From Proteromonas lacertae (Eukaryota; Sar; Bigyra; Opalinata; Proteromonadidae): DNA of 64,000 nucleotides. The notes under the pieces were generated by a model. The model made no database searches. It was not told the DNA's origin and worked only from the letters and a program-made list of their open reading frames with translations. The translations under genes were made by a program, and so were the position numbers. Shown here piece after piece: positions 13,885-26,432 of this stretch (positions within the stretch are counted from its first letter, which is position 1; every line of letters starts with the position of its first letter). The stretch spans positions 62,001-126,000 of the forward strand of contig NGBS01000301.1 of NCBI GenBank assembly GCA_002245135.1, in the 5' to 3' direction.

Positions 13885-14013
13885 GTATATATTTCTCTTA
13901 AATCCTCTTATATCTTATTTCTACAATCCTAAATGATTGCACTATGCTATATGCATAGTGTTCCTCGTCCTGAATACACATGAGGACACATCATGGCTTA
14001 TATGATATGGATT
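13885..14013. repeat. Hairpin element, copy 2 (candidate small RNA)
   Basis: This is the second copy of the element at 13661-13791, in the same orientation and about 223 bp downstream. Stems are at 13940-13960 (CACTATGC/GCATAGTG) and 13967-13987 (GTCCT/AGGAC). It has the same upstream GTATATATTTCTCT motif at 13885. Confidence 0.6.
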
Positions 14014-14576
14014 TTCTTTTTTTACTTATAATTGCAAAAGATGTTTAAAAAATCGTACTTAATTTCTGAAAATTATTGATGCTTAATTTTTAACTGATGC
14101 TTTATATATTATAATTTGCTAAACTATGCTTGATGATTAATTCTTAATAATTAATTGTCAAATTTGGTTAGCATATAGCGATCCGCCAGAATGTACGATT
14201 TCTACGGATTTTTTATGTATTTTCTATCTTAAAAAGTCAACAAAAATACATACAGATTTATTTATACTTTATAGATTGAATGAATTTCACAAAGAAAAAG
14301 GATATTACTGGTATGAATATATATATAACTCTATTTACTCTTATTAATTGCAAGACACACTCTATATAATCAGCTTTCGCAATGACATGTTATAATTTTC
14401 ACTCTTGCTATAAATTTGTTGGCTATATATGTTTATAGTTGTTTTTATTAGTCTTCTATATTCTTATTCCACTAACAATATTTCATTATTTTATTGTATT
14501 ATATAGATTTAAAGACAAATAGTGATTTAAACAGAAAAGTAACATTATACATCATTAAATTACTATTTCTAATAAT

Positions 14577-16285
14577 TTATTTTTGTGTTTTCTTTTCTGC
14601 TTGTTTTCTTGATAAAGTTTTTGATAAATTGGCATATTTCTTAGAATCATCTCTACTCATCCTCGTTTTATCTCTACAACCTCTACCACCTTCCCAATGT
14701 GCATGAAACTGGTTAGGATCAACCACAAATTTATTACACGATTTACATTTTGGAGTAACAGATTGTTCAGCTGAACAATACCCACATATCATAGTTTTAG
14801 CCCATTCATGTAGATGGTCTTGTATACTATCATGACACTTATCACAAGGATATGCTAACCCACAACAAGGGAATCTAAGCCATCTGTGTGATTTTCTATA
14901 ATGACTACAGCATCCTTCATCTTTTAACGGTTGTCCTGTCTTAATACCTTCAGCTTTTCTAATATCCTGCTTAACTCTCTCTGAATTATGTGGTTGGTTA
15001 ATAATTGAAAAAGATTTCTCAGTAAATTCAAACAATAAGTTCTTATGGCAAGATCTGCAGTTTTCTTCACCAAATAAACCACCTCTTTTAGACACAATAT
15101 GATTCTCTGTTCCACAATCAAAGCAAGTTGCAATAAATTCACTCGATAATAAATCTACATTACCTTTTGTATTATCCATTACTACATAACCTACACAATA
15201 TTTATTATTAGATAATTTCATCATTATTGCACCTGTATAACTGACATTCAAATCTAACTTACATTTTGTACAAACCAATTTCATTGATTTTCCACTGACT
15301 AAATTCACTTTATTGGGATTGTTACATCTATTGCAATATACACTTAGATTTATATTATAGCAGTACAATAATCCTATTCCAATTGTATGTAAATTACCTA
15401 CTTCAATACATGTACCATTTGGCTTGGGATTAATATTCAATGAAGGTAAGAGTGATTCACGATTGAGAGGTATTGTATTTCCTACTTCGTCTAAGGATGG
15501 TAATGTATCTGTATTATCATTAGTATTGCATGGAGCTGATGGTATAGAAATAGATGAAGAAGATTTTTCTGGATTTTCTATTTTTTCTTTTTGTTGTTGT
15601 AATAATTGAATAATTCTTTTTCTTATGCTAATATAATGATCTACACATTCTTCTATTGATTTTGAGGTGAAATTTGATATTTCTCTCCATCTTTCATTAG
15701 GAGGCATTGTACCTGGGTATAATTTCAATGCTTGGTCAAATAATAACTGTTCTTTGATTGTCCATAGATTGGATATATCTTCGTCTTCTTTTTCTTCGAT
15801 TTCATCTAAATTTGGTTTTGTTTCTTCTATCATTGCATCTGGAGCATGAATTAATGATTGAGATACGAAATCACCTAGTTTACGATCTAATTTTCTAAAG
15901 AATTCCTTTAAGAAAGTGTGTCCAAGAGGAAATGAATCTAATTCATGTTGCATCAAATGCTGTAACTCACTAAAATATAATTATAAATCTTTTAGTTATA
16001 CTCTATTGAATCTTGAGACAAATTGGCCTCTTTAACATAAACTGAAGGATGAACAGTTTGTGGATAATTTGTAGGAATAAGAATTTCGAGTAAAAAAGTG
16101 TTGATCATTTTATGAGGATAATCAGGATCAGTAGAACTAAATCTAACAGTAATTGAATCATTATTTTCATTTTTCACTCTCTTAAATGAATCAACAAACT
16201 TTCTTGATAATAAAACTAACTCCTTTTCTCTCTCATCACTCAATGATTTCAAATAATTCGTTAATTCTAATCCTTCCATATTCAT
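14577..16285 (-). CDS. RWD-SANT-CHY zinc-finger protein
   Basis: Two exons are joined by a 31-nt intron near 15960-15990. The N-terminal part (about residues 25-105) looks like an RWD/ubiquitin-conjugating-like fold. It is followed by a Myb/SANT-type helix bundle (LWTIKEQLLFDQALKLYPG...RWREIS, about 15690-15780). A middle region carries several CxxC pairs. The C-terminus (about 14650-14920) is a CHY-type zinc finger: CCSHYRKSHRWLRFPCCG, PCDKCHD, HEWAKTMICGYCS, CKSC. CHY domains occur in ubiquitin ligases (RCHY1/PIRH2) and in the mitochondrial chaperone Hot13. No RING is seen here, so ligase activity is not supported. The predicted length is about 555 residues. The PHD-EVE gene diverges 247 bp upstream. 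Confidence 0.8.
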
Positions 16286-16532
16286 TAAAAGCTTGAGTTA
16301 ATAGTCAAACATTTTTGTTAACTCTCATTACAGTTCAACAATTTTACAATGCAATTATATTAACAATAAAATATATGTCATAATCTACATGATTGTTAAA
16401 ATAAAATCTTAATTGACAATGTCTATTTGAATGAAAAACATAGTTTAAAATCATCTTGAAATTGGTGCATTTTTAAATGAACAAAAATTTTCATTAGTTA
16501 ATTTTTTCTTAAGCTACTTTTTCGCCAGTTTC

Positions 16533-19415
16533 ATGACAGATAATACTCATAGAGTATATTTTTGCATTATAATAACTATATTTATAGAAGGGTCTATGGG
16601 ATGAAGCAGAAGATGATCTTTTAATCAAGAAAGTGGGAGAGTATGGATGTAACTGGGCTAAAATAGCAAATTTTATTTCAGGAAGATCGATGGATGAATT
16701 ATATGCGAGGTACATCACTCTTGAAACTTTTGCTCAAAGAATAATTCAGAACAAGAGGAAATTAAAGCGAAATCATTTCGAGAATGAATTAATTGTAAAA
16801 GCAGAACAACCTCCTCCATCTAAGCATCGTAGAACTGGTTCAATAACAGATATCAGTAGTTCTGTACAAATATCACCTGGGTATAGTCCACCTTATCCAA
16901 ACAAAATTTTGTATATATTTTATTACATATAAACATTACCCTAGTCAACATGTTTTAAGAAATGACACAAATCAACATATAATATCTGCTAGAGAACACC
17001 ACAGACTAAAAGAAAAACAAGAAATATTAGCATTAGTACAATCTTTGAAAAATAGTCCAATAACTGAACCTCCAGATACATTAGCAAAATCTAGAGTAAC
17101 TGTGGTAGATATAGACATAATAAATCCACCATTAACAGTAATAAAACGACAAGCTCATAGTTCAGATTCATCCTCTTCCTCTTCTTCAGATAGTGATTCA
17201 GAAAATGAAATGGAAAATGAACAGATTGTTATTCCAAAATTTCATGAAGTTCGATCAATTCAAGCTTTACCAAGAAAGTTTTGGATAGAATTTCAAAGTG
17301 GTTATTTAGGGTATATATATATATATTTATATATAATTATTTATTAAAATAGTCTAAAATATTTAGAGGAACGTAAATCCATCAATGAAAAGGTCATTAA
17401 ATTGGAAGAACAAAGAAGAAAATTAGATAAAATCAGAATACCCTATGTTTCACCACCTTCATCTACTACTTCCTATACACCAACTAAACTACCTCCATCC
17501 TTATTAAGTAACCATCATAAACAACAACAACAACAACAACAATCTCCATTAACATCATCATCTCAATCACTAATACCAGTGACAGGAAGAAAAAGAGCAT
17601 ATAGAAAGAAGAAAGATAATGATGAAGATGAAGATGCAATCATTGAGAATGTAAAGAAGGAGACAATTGCTATTAAATCATTAATTAATGAAAATGACCA
17701 ATTATATGGAAATGTATATATATATATATATATATAATATTATTTATTTATTTATTTAGATTATGTTTTCAACTTGTGTTTTCAATGCATTAGGTAAAAA
17801 TGATGAAGTTGTGAATATGATTAATGGAAAAGGATTGAGATATTTACTATCAAATTCAGAAAAGTATTTTAATTAATAATTATATATATATATAAATAGA
17901 AAAATATGTTGTTTATGTCGAACAGATGGTGATAATTTACAATTATGTTGTAAATGTAAAAGATATTATCATTCAACCTGTATATTATGTGAAGGAGAAG
18001 AGTATAATTATAAGAATAAGAACAATTGGAAGTGCTTTCTATGTGAACCACTTATCTTTAAGAATATTATATTTAGATTGAAAGAAATGATAAATCTCAA
18101 TAATATACTCAATATGAGTAAAGATACTATTATTCCTAATAATTATCATAGTGAAAGTAGTAATAATGAAAGTAGTGGTAGTGATAGTGACAGTATTAAC
18201 AATGCAAATAGTATAATTGATGATGAAATAGATGATGATGAAGATGAAGATGATGATGATGAAGATAATAAAATAATAACAATAAATAAACATAGAAAAC
18301 AACAACAACATAATAATAATAATAAACATCATAACCATCATCATATAAATCAATTTATAATTAATAATAGCAATAGAAATAAAGAAAACAGTATAGATGA
18401 TGATGATGATGATATGGATATTGATGTAGATTCCTATTATTTATGGACAGGATTAGAATATACGAAATGTAAAATACCAATAGACTATATAAGTGATGAA
18501 TTATTAATTAATTTCACTGACCAAAAGAATGAAAATATTAAAAGATTAAAACATAAATTCAATAGTTCAGTACATCGAATTGGATTGCAACAGTTTGTAA
18601 ACATGAGTAAAAGAGGAGAAGAATTAATGAATAATGTTATAAATGAAGGTGAATATTATCATTATGATTTTATTAAGAAAAATATTTTCTTTTCTACTAC
18701 ATTTCCTATTCCAGATGAATTATTGAAAATATATCCGTTATCTGTATATATTTTTTTATTTTTTATTTTGTATAGAGTAATGATTATTATATTCATTTTG
18801 GTGTGTTATTACAATCACTTTATAAGGATTTATACACTCTTATAAGAGATATATATCCAGAAATACTACTAGAATCAGTCAAGAATGAAGTATTAGTAAA
18901 AAAAGATGATAAAAAACTACCAGATGATGGATATGGTGGTGGTTCAAGGGCTTGGATCTTTCAAGCCAATCCTTCCTATTACGACATTGATGCATCATTA
19001 AAGAAATTAAAAGAAATGACTTGGTTTGTCAAGCAAAGTAGAAATTATATACATATAGGTGATATGGTATTTATATGGAAATCTGGTCCATATGGGGGAT
19101 TAGTAGCTATAGGAACAATAAAATCAGAACCAGCAATAATTAAAGAATGTAAAGCAATGAAACCATATTATCAAAGTCAAGAATTCTTTACTAAAATAGA
19201 TTATAGATGTTGGATTGATATTGATTGTGTATTACCCACTTGTATATCAAGAGATGTGTTTATTGGTAATGATGCTACAAGGGATATTACTATATTTAGA
19301 GCTCCTATTGCTACTAATTTTAAATTGACTGCTAGTCAGGCGAATGGTATATTGGATGTGACTAGAAGAGTGGTTGGTGATTTGGAGGATTTACCTTGTA
19401 ATATTGATACTTCTA

Positions 19416-19449
<34 letters not shown>

Positions 19450-20484
19450 TATATTTTTACATTTCTTATAACACATTTTCATTTATTTTTATTTCTCTCC
19501 TTTTTTTTAATCTTCTTTTTCATTTCATATTTTGTTAGAAAAAGTAACTCCTAAACCATCTATCAATCCTGATAATAATAAAGATACTAAAAAGCATAAT
19601 ATTACCTATATGTTAGACATTCAAGACTACTGTCATATATGTGGGAAAGACAATGATGATTCGCATATTATCCTTTGTGATAAATGTGATAGAGGATTTC
19701 ATATATACTGTTTAAACCCAAAACTTAATGATATACCAAATGGAGAATGGATTTGTCCAATCTGTAAATTGAAAAAGAAAAGAAGATACATCAGAGGAGT
19801 CAACTGTGAAATATGTGGTGAAGTATGTAATAGTAGTGAAGATATAAGTAAATCAAAATCTTGTATTATATGCCATAAACTTTATCATATTAATTGCTAT
19901 AAAGCAAATACTAATTTGAATTTACCTGAATGGAAATGCACTTTTTGTGAAGGATATCAGAAGAAGAAATATCATCTAGAAAAGGATGGTATATAAATAA
20001 ATATTTATATATATTATTTAGATGAATGGTGCCGAACATGTTTGTCAAAATCTCCAGAAAATGATTTATTTCGATGTTCTTGTTGTGAAATAGTGAGACA
20101 TAAGAGTTGTCCTGATCAATTCAATAATAAAGTAGGATATGAATCATTTCAAGGTATATATATATATATAATTTATCTAATTAATTAGATTATTCATTTT
20201 GTTACAGTTGTTATGATATTTATTTTAGAGATACGTTATGTAAACCATTTACAAGATTGCATATATTCCATCAAGAAGCTTGTTCATTAATACATTCACT
20301 GTTGAACCAATTAATTAAACAAATTATACAGAAATTGAATTCTGTCAATGAGACTGAATTGTATATGTTGTTATTTTATATTATTTATAGTGATGATGCT
20401 GTTTATTCTGAAAGTACAAGAATCAATCTGTTGTATAAACTGATTGCATATATCTTGACAAACTTTTTACTTTCCATAAAGTGA
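16533..20484 (+). CDS. SANT-PHD-EVE-PHD chromatin reader
   Basis: Ten exons splice in frame with no breaks (about 1,100 residues). In order: a SANT/Myb domain (LWDEAEDDLLIKKV...GRSMDELYARY, 16590-16720); a Ser/basic/Gln-rich linker; PHD finger 1 (about 17900-18060); an Asp/Asn/His-rich stretch; an EVE domain (about 18940-19370: AWIFQANPSYYDIDASLKKL, GDMVFIWKSGPYGGLVAIGT, SEPAI); a canonical PHD finger 2 (CHICGKDNDDSHIILCDKC...GFHIYC, 19620-19780); PHD finger 3 (19808-19960); and a degenerate Cys-rich module (20030-20250). PHD fingers read histone tails, and EVE is a PUA-like fold that reads modified DNA bases. I infer a nuclear protein coupling histone and DNA-base reading. The start at 16533 is fixed by a first exon of only 21 nt. 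Confidence 0.85.
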
Positions 20485-20633
20485 ATAACTAAATTGTTGT
20501 CATTTAATTTTTGTTATTGATATCATTGTTTTGTTGGTTTATTGGCTATTTCACAGTTTAGAAAATTTATTCGTTTTTTTACTGTTAATAAAAAAAGTTT
20601 CGTTATGATTTCAAAAAGAGCGGTTTTGTAACG

Positions 20634-23166
20634 ATGAGTTCATCTCAAACAACTAATAATAATACAAGTGCAAGTGATGTTTCTGTTGAAGAATTGAATA
20701 AATATGCTAAATATATAGGTCTAGATCCTGATAATGATGTTGATTTAATGCACATTGCTAAAGAAGGTGTAAAAGTATATTGGCATGTTACTACTCATTA
20801 GGCTCCTTTACCAGAAGATTGGACGTTATTTGAGGATAAGATTTTGAAAAAGTCGTATTACTACAACGAAAAAACAATGGAAACAAAATGGGAACATCCA
20901 CTAAATGAACATTACAAGAAATTAGCAATTGATGCTAAACAAAAGAAATATGGGATTATTACACAGTTTGATATTGGTATTTTATTTTCCATTATGTCTA
21001 TCTGTGTATAGCTTTGTCCTGTCATACATTTACAAAGGGTTATCCAGCACCACCAAGAGGAGATACAGTAAAAACAGGAAGAAAATATAGAGTTCCAGCA
21101 AAAATCACAGTTATAGATTTAGAAGCTGTACCAATTGACGATAACCCACCGGATTATCAACCAACAGAAACTGAAATAAATGAATATGCTAAATTTTTAG
21201 GATTTGATTTAATGAAGGATAAAGAATGTCTGTATGTAGCAAAAGAAGGATTAAAGAGTAAATTAGTTGATGGATGGAAGATATTCTATAGTAAACCATT
21301 AGAAGTATTTTATTTCTTTGATAAAAACACATCAATATCACAATGGGAACATCCTCGAGACTTAGAATTTAGAAATAGATATTTGAAAGAAAGACTTAAT
21401 CCAAAACCACCAACAACCACAACAACTACTTCAAAGCCAATTACAAAGGCACCTGGTAATTTATCATCTTCTGCTCCTATTACTAAAGCACCGTCTAATG
21501 TAACAACTACTCCTGCTAAAACTACAACTATTACTAAACCTCCTGGTAATTTAAATACTAAACCAACCACAACTGCTGCAAAGCCAGCAACAACAACAAT
21601 AACTGCTAAACCAACAACTACAACAACAACAAAACCAGCCACAACTACAACAGCTAAACCAACAACTACTACTACTACAAAACCAGCCACAACTACAACT
21701 GCTAAACCAACAACTACTACTACTGCAGCTAAACCATCAACTACAGCAACAACTGCAGCTAAACCAACAACAACAACAACAACAACTGCTAAACCAACAA
21801 CTACTACAGCTGCTAAACCATCAACTGCAGCAACAACTGCTACAAAACCAACAGTAGCAACAACAACTGCTAAACCAACAACAACTACTACTACAAAACC
21901 AGCCACAACTACAACAAAACCAGCCACAACTGCAGCTAAACCAACAACTACTACTACAAAACCAACAACTACTACAACAACAAAACCAGCCACAACTACA
22001 ACTGCTAAACCAGCAACTACTACAACAAAACCAGCAACTACTACAACAGCTGCTGATATAAATAAAGTAAAAGCAGATTATGAAGCTAAACTAACAACAC
22101 AGAAGAAAACATTGGATGATGAATATAGTAAAATAATTACCAAATTAAAAAATGACAATACTCTCAAAATCAATGAATTAAATACGAAAATTGTATAAAT
22201 ATTTAGTAATATATATATATTTAATAGAGTAATTTAACTAAAGAAATAGGATCATTGAAACAAGGAGGAGAAGTGCAAAAGATGAAAGATGAAGTAATAG
22301 AAATAAGTAGTAAATTAATATCATTAGAAATAGAAAATGATGAATTGAAAAGAGAGAATAATGATTTAAAATCAAAAGTGAATGAAAGTTCCTACAGTAA
22401 AATGACTTCAGGAGAAATAGAAAAAGAAGTTATTAGTTTAAATCAAGTATTTTGCTGTATATTTCATAATATATAGGAATTAACAAATATGAAAAGTAAA
22501 AACTTGGCAAATGAAACAGAAATTCGTAATTTAAATAGTGAATTAGACAAATATAGAGTATATAAAACCAGTAATGAAAAATTAAACATGGAAATTAATA
22601 AACTGAAAAATGAAAATGAAGAGTTGAATAAAAAGATAAATAACCAATTACATCCAGTAACAAATAACAATAAAGAATATGATGAGTTGAATAGAAAATA
22701 TTCAGAAAGTTTAAATAAAATATTAGAACTAGAAACAAAACTAAAGAATACTAGTAATTTAACATACAATAATAATGACAATTATCAAATTACATCAATA
22801 AAAGTATATTTATAGAATTATAATTATTTATATATCAATAGAATGAGAATGAATCATTAAAACAAGAAATAATATCATTACGAAATGAGAATGCCAAATT
22901 GAAGAATGAAAATAATACACTAATATCACAATCATCCATATCTTCATCATTAGTTACTTTACAGAATGAATTAGAAAAGAAAACAAGTGAATATAACCAA
23001 GCAAAAGCATCATTACTTCAACAAGATGTATTTTATTTATTATTTATTGTTTATCATAAAATAGAGAGAAATACAGTCATTAAAAATCTCAGATTCAACA
23101 AAAACTACAATTATTCATCAGTTAGAAGAAACATTGAAAGAAATGGAAATTATAAAGAAAGAAACA

Positions 23167-23197
<31 letters not shown>

Positions 23198-23843
23198 TTT
23201 CTCATATTAATAACAATTCGAATATAAATCCAAATACAAATGATTTGAGTGAAATTATTATTAGACTTGAAGAAGATAGTATAATATATAATATTATTTA
23301 TTAATAAATATAAATAGATAAAAAGTATAAAGACATTATTGAACAAATTAAGAATAGTAAAGAAACAAGATTATCAAAATTACAAGTATAATCATTATAT
23401 TATATTTATTATTATTAATAGAATAATAAATCAGATTATTCTAATTCACCAGTATTACCTCCACCTGCTCCACCATCCATTATTATTCAAGTATATTTAT
23501 TATTATTATTATTTAGGATGATTATTATTCATTATCTCAAACTTGTACTCCAAGATATTATGATCATAATACTTATGATGTAAGTCCTTCAAGATCTTCA
23601 TCAGTTTCATCAACTTATTCATCCAATTCAACTGCTTCCAGTCCTTATCCAATGGCTTCTCCACTTTCTTATACTTCTCTTCCTACTCCTACAACAAGAG
23701 ATTATTCATTTGTATCTTCTAGAGCACAACAGTTTGTTAGTCCATTAAGAGCTCATTTAAATCAGAATTATGAAAAGATAAAAGCAATTCGAAAAAGACC
23801 TCCTAGACCAAGAACAACTTCTAATATAACAACAATAATATAA
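20634..23843 (+). CDS. CEP164-like centriolar protein A (tandem WW, coiled coil)
   Basis: About ten exons code for roughly 950 residues. There are two CEP164-type N-terminal modules. Each has a helical lead (EELNKYAKYIGLD or EINEYAKFLGFD, then IAKEG or VAKEG) and a WW domain (LPEDWTLFEDK...YYYNEKTMETKWEHP at 20810-20900; DGWKIFYSK...FFDKNTSISQWEHP at 21270-21350). A Thr/Lys/Pro/Ala repeat follows (about 21405-22050), then coiled coil and a basic Pro-rich tail (RPPRPR). CEP164 is a distal-appendage protein needed to dock basal bodies and recruit TTBK2. This module pair and layout support a flagellar role. The first module splices cleanly into the second through a 35-nt intron near 20975. The Thr-rich stretch is simple-sequence and likely length-variable. 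Confidence 0.75.
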
Positions 23844-24304
23844 TTAATAAATAAAATAGTTTTTCATTTTAAACATAATAGTATTTTGTTTTCATGTATA
23901 TGGATTGATAATACAACAAAAGAATCTTATCTTATCTCTTATAATAAGAGATTTTTCTTTTGTAAATTCTATATCACAATACTTTGTTTATAGAATTAGA
24001 GCTTCTTTATATTATAACTCTGAAAACATATAATCAAGTCGAATAAATACTTCCATCACACAAAATGGGAAGCTGTGTAGAATTTCGTCTCCATTTCATC
24101 ATATTATAATCAATACATTCTCAATATTACCATTATTAGGTTAATATTACAAATTAATTATCACATCGCTTTTTATTTCATTTTTATCAAAAACAGAATC
24201 AAGCTTCAAATAGTCATTCGAACTATTTATTTATTTTATTATTTATGAGTTATAATCAACACATAATCAATACAAAATATCATCAACAATAAAAAATGAG
24301 ATAT
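23844..24304. other. Convergent intergenic region with strong inverted repeat
   Basis: The region separates the 3' ends of the CEP164-like A gene and the BTB/SPRY gene. It contains a nested palindrome at 23917-23962 (outer arms CAAAAGAA/TTCTTTTG, inner arms ATCTCTTAT/ATAAGAGAT). I see no coding exon. A shared 3'-end or transcription-stop role is possible. Confidence 0.6.
23917..23962. terminator. Nested perfect inverted repeat between convergent genes
   Basis: The outer 8-bp arms (23917-23924 with 23955-23962) and inner 9-bp arms (23934-23942 with 23944-23952) are both perfect. The palindrome lies 74 bp past the stop of the plus-strand gene. The context suggests a 3'-end hairpin, but this is inferred from position and symmetry only. 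Confidence 0.35.
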
Positions 24305-26432
24305 TTAGTTTTGATGAGATACTGATAATAGTTCAAATGAAGTATTTTGATATAATAATTCAGCATAAGGATATAATGGATAAGGTAAATCTTTAACAAG
24401 TAAAACAGGAGATGAATCATTATGACTAATCCAATATTCTCTTTTATTCATATCAACAATCACTTCATAAATTGAACCATCTCCACATTTATTGAAATTT
24501 GGATTTGAATTAACAACTCTTCCAATATGACATAATGAAGTAATATCTTGACTTTTACCATTCCATGCATAATAATTACATGTTGTTGATTGATTATGAA
24601 TATTATATCCAGAATATATATTATCTGTTGATAATCCTAACATTATACCATCATTATAACTTCCATTTTGATTATATCTATATTTGATATGATAAACTCC
24701 ATTTTCCATTTTCAAATTCAAATAACAATGACTCCAACTTCCATTTGTATTTGTTATAACTTTTCCATTATTTGATATTGATATTCCATCACCTTTGTTT
24801 ACTTCACTGAATTTTATTTCTACAAATTCTAATGATATTTTAAATTTCTTTTCACTTACAATATTCTTACAGATTATTTCATATTCTCTCTTTTCACAAC
24901 TTTCTTTCACCTTTCCATGAATTATTCCATTTTCTCTATCTATCATTATTCCATCTGGTAAGGATGGCTTATTGAAAATTCACATTTTGATCCATCAAAT
25001 GAAGGAATTATAAAGATTTCTTCATTCAATATAAATGAATATTCTGATTGAGGATATGAAAAGGATCTAATTTCTTTTGTTTTTAATTCTTCCAATAATT
25101 CTTCATCCGTTATTATTTTTCTCATTTCATCTTTTTCACTCTCATCCAATTTCATTTCTTGAATATATTCAATTAATAACTCTTTGGATTTTGAATCTAA
25201 ATAATTATCTTCATTTAACATTTTATACAATGCTTCTTTTCCACAAAGATTCTCAATTGTAATTACATCCTTTTTATCAACAACAAATAAACATAAACAT
25301 CTTAATGTTAAATTTCTTTGATAATCATTATACTCAACACATAATCTTCCTAGCAATCTATTCTTTATTTCATTTGGAATTATATCTTTCATTTTCATTT
25401 TCATTATCATCATTAACACTATTTCTATCACTTTTGTATCTTCATTAGATAATAATCTCTCCAAATCATCTTTCATTTCTTTGCAGTTTAACATTTTTAT
25501 ATCATTTTCTTCTATCATCATTTCATCATCATTTTCTTTTGTATAATATTTTGGAATTAATCTTATCAACTTTTTATTTTTTACTTCATTCATCTTTATA
25601 CATATATGATCGGCAACATAATCACATATTGACACTTTTAACTCACATAATTCTATCTTATTTTCTTCGCAAATTTCTTCGATCTTTATTTCATTTAAAT
25701 GAATTTTCGTTTTTAACAAACAAATAAATTCATTCAATTCTTCTTCATTTTCTGATTCTTCTTTTAATACTAATCTATACCATCTCAATAATCGATTCAA
25801 TAACCAACTCTCATCATTGATTATCAGTTTTTCATTATTCAGAAGGAATTTCATTGAATATAAATTCAGTTTTAATAATAAATCATCTATTCAAATATTA
25901 ACATTTAATTTAATATATAGTCATACCTTCACATAAATAGTTATATCCATTCAATTTTATATAATCTTCACATACACTTTTTATCTCATTCAATTGATTT
26001 ATATTTATTCCATTTAACAGTGAAAATATTTCCATCATTATTGATTCACTCAAATGATTCTTTAAATATCTTTTACATATTCTCATTATTCCATCATCAT
26101 TGTAATATACACTGAATCTCAATATATCACACATATTATCTTCATTTAACTCCATACAACCACCACTGTAGTATTTTTCTATCTCTAAAAATGAATTTAT
26201 TTCACATTTTTCATATAACTCTAATACACCATTATGCTTTTCATCTAATAATAACTTATTCAATGTAGCATTTCCATTCATTAAGATGCTTTTCACACAC
26301 AACACTTCTTCTACTCCTACTTTCACTTTCAAATCACCGAAACCATTATTCACTAGTATTCGACTCAACCTATAAAATCAAATATTATCAAATATACCCT
26401 CTTTCACCGATATCATTATCTATTACTTTCAT
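24305..26432 (-). CDS. BTB domain - Ig-like - SPRY protein
   Basis: Three exons. The first codes only MKVIDNDIGERG (ATG at 26432). The next carries a BTB/POZ-like domain (about 26360-25990) and BACK-like helices. A long all-helical stretch (to about 25050) may be HEAT/ARM-like. It is followed by a short Ig-like He_PIG motif (LPDGIMIDRENGIIHG, about 24955-24905) and a SPRY/B30.2-like domain (GDGISISNNGKVITNT, about 24800-24330). BTB proteins of this kind are often adaptors for Cullin-3 ubiquitin ligases, with the distal domain choosing substrate. That role is inference here. The frame slips by one base in an A/T run near 24974, just before the Ig motif; both sides clearly belong together. Confidence 0.7.

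Larger units (their letters stand above)
13432..14576. other. Long intergenic region between PRMT1 start and CHY-zinc-finger stop
   Basis: This stretch of 1.1 kb has no convincing coding exon; the longest frame, near 14494-14706, mostly lies antisense to the CHY gene. It contains the duplicated two-hairpin element described separately. It also has a short hairpin followed by a T run (14180-14216): ATCCG and CGGAT arms flank a 19-nt loop and are followed by TTTTTT, which would suit a pol III 3' end. Confidence 0.6.

Noticed and set aside
14494-14706. Short hydrophobic plus-strand protein
   Set aside because: It mostly overlaps the antisense of the CHY zinc-finger gene, has no splice support and no recognisable family.
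19418-19447. Long (TA)n tract as a possible origin or mobile-element end
   Set aside because: It lies inside an intron of the SANT-PHD-EVE gene, and similar TA tracts occur in many introns here.
21310-21993. Val/Ala-rich 227-codon frame on the minus strand
   Set aside because: It is the exact antisense of the Thr/Lys/Pro/Ala repeat in the CEP164-like A gene; repeat DNA without stops explains it.
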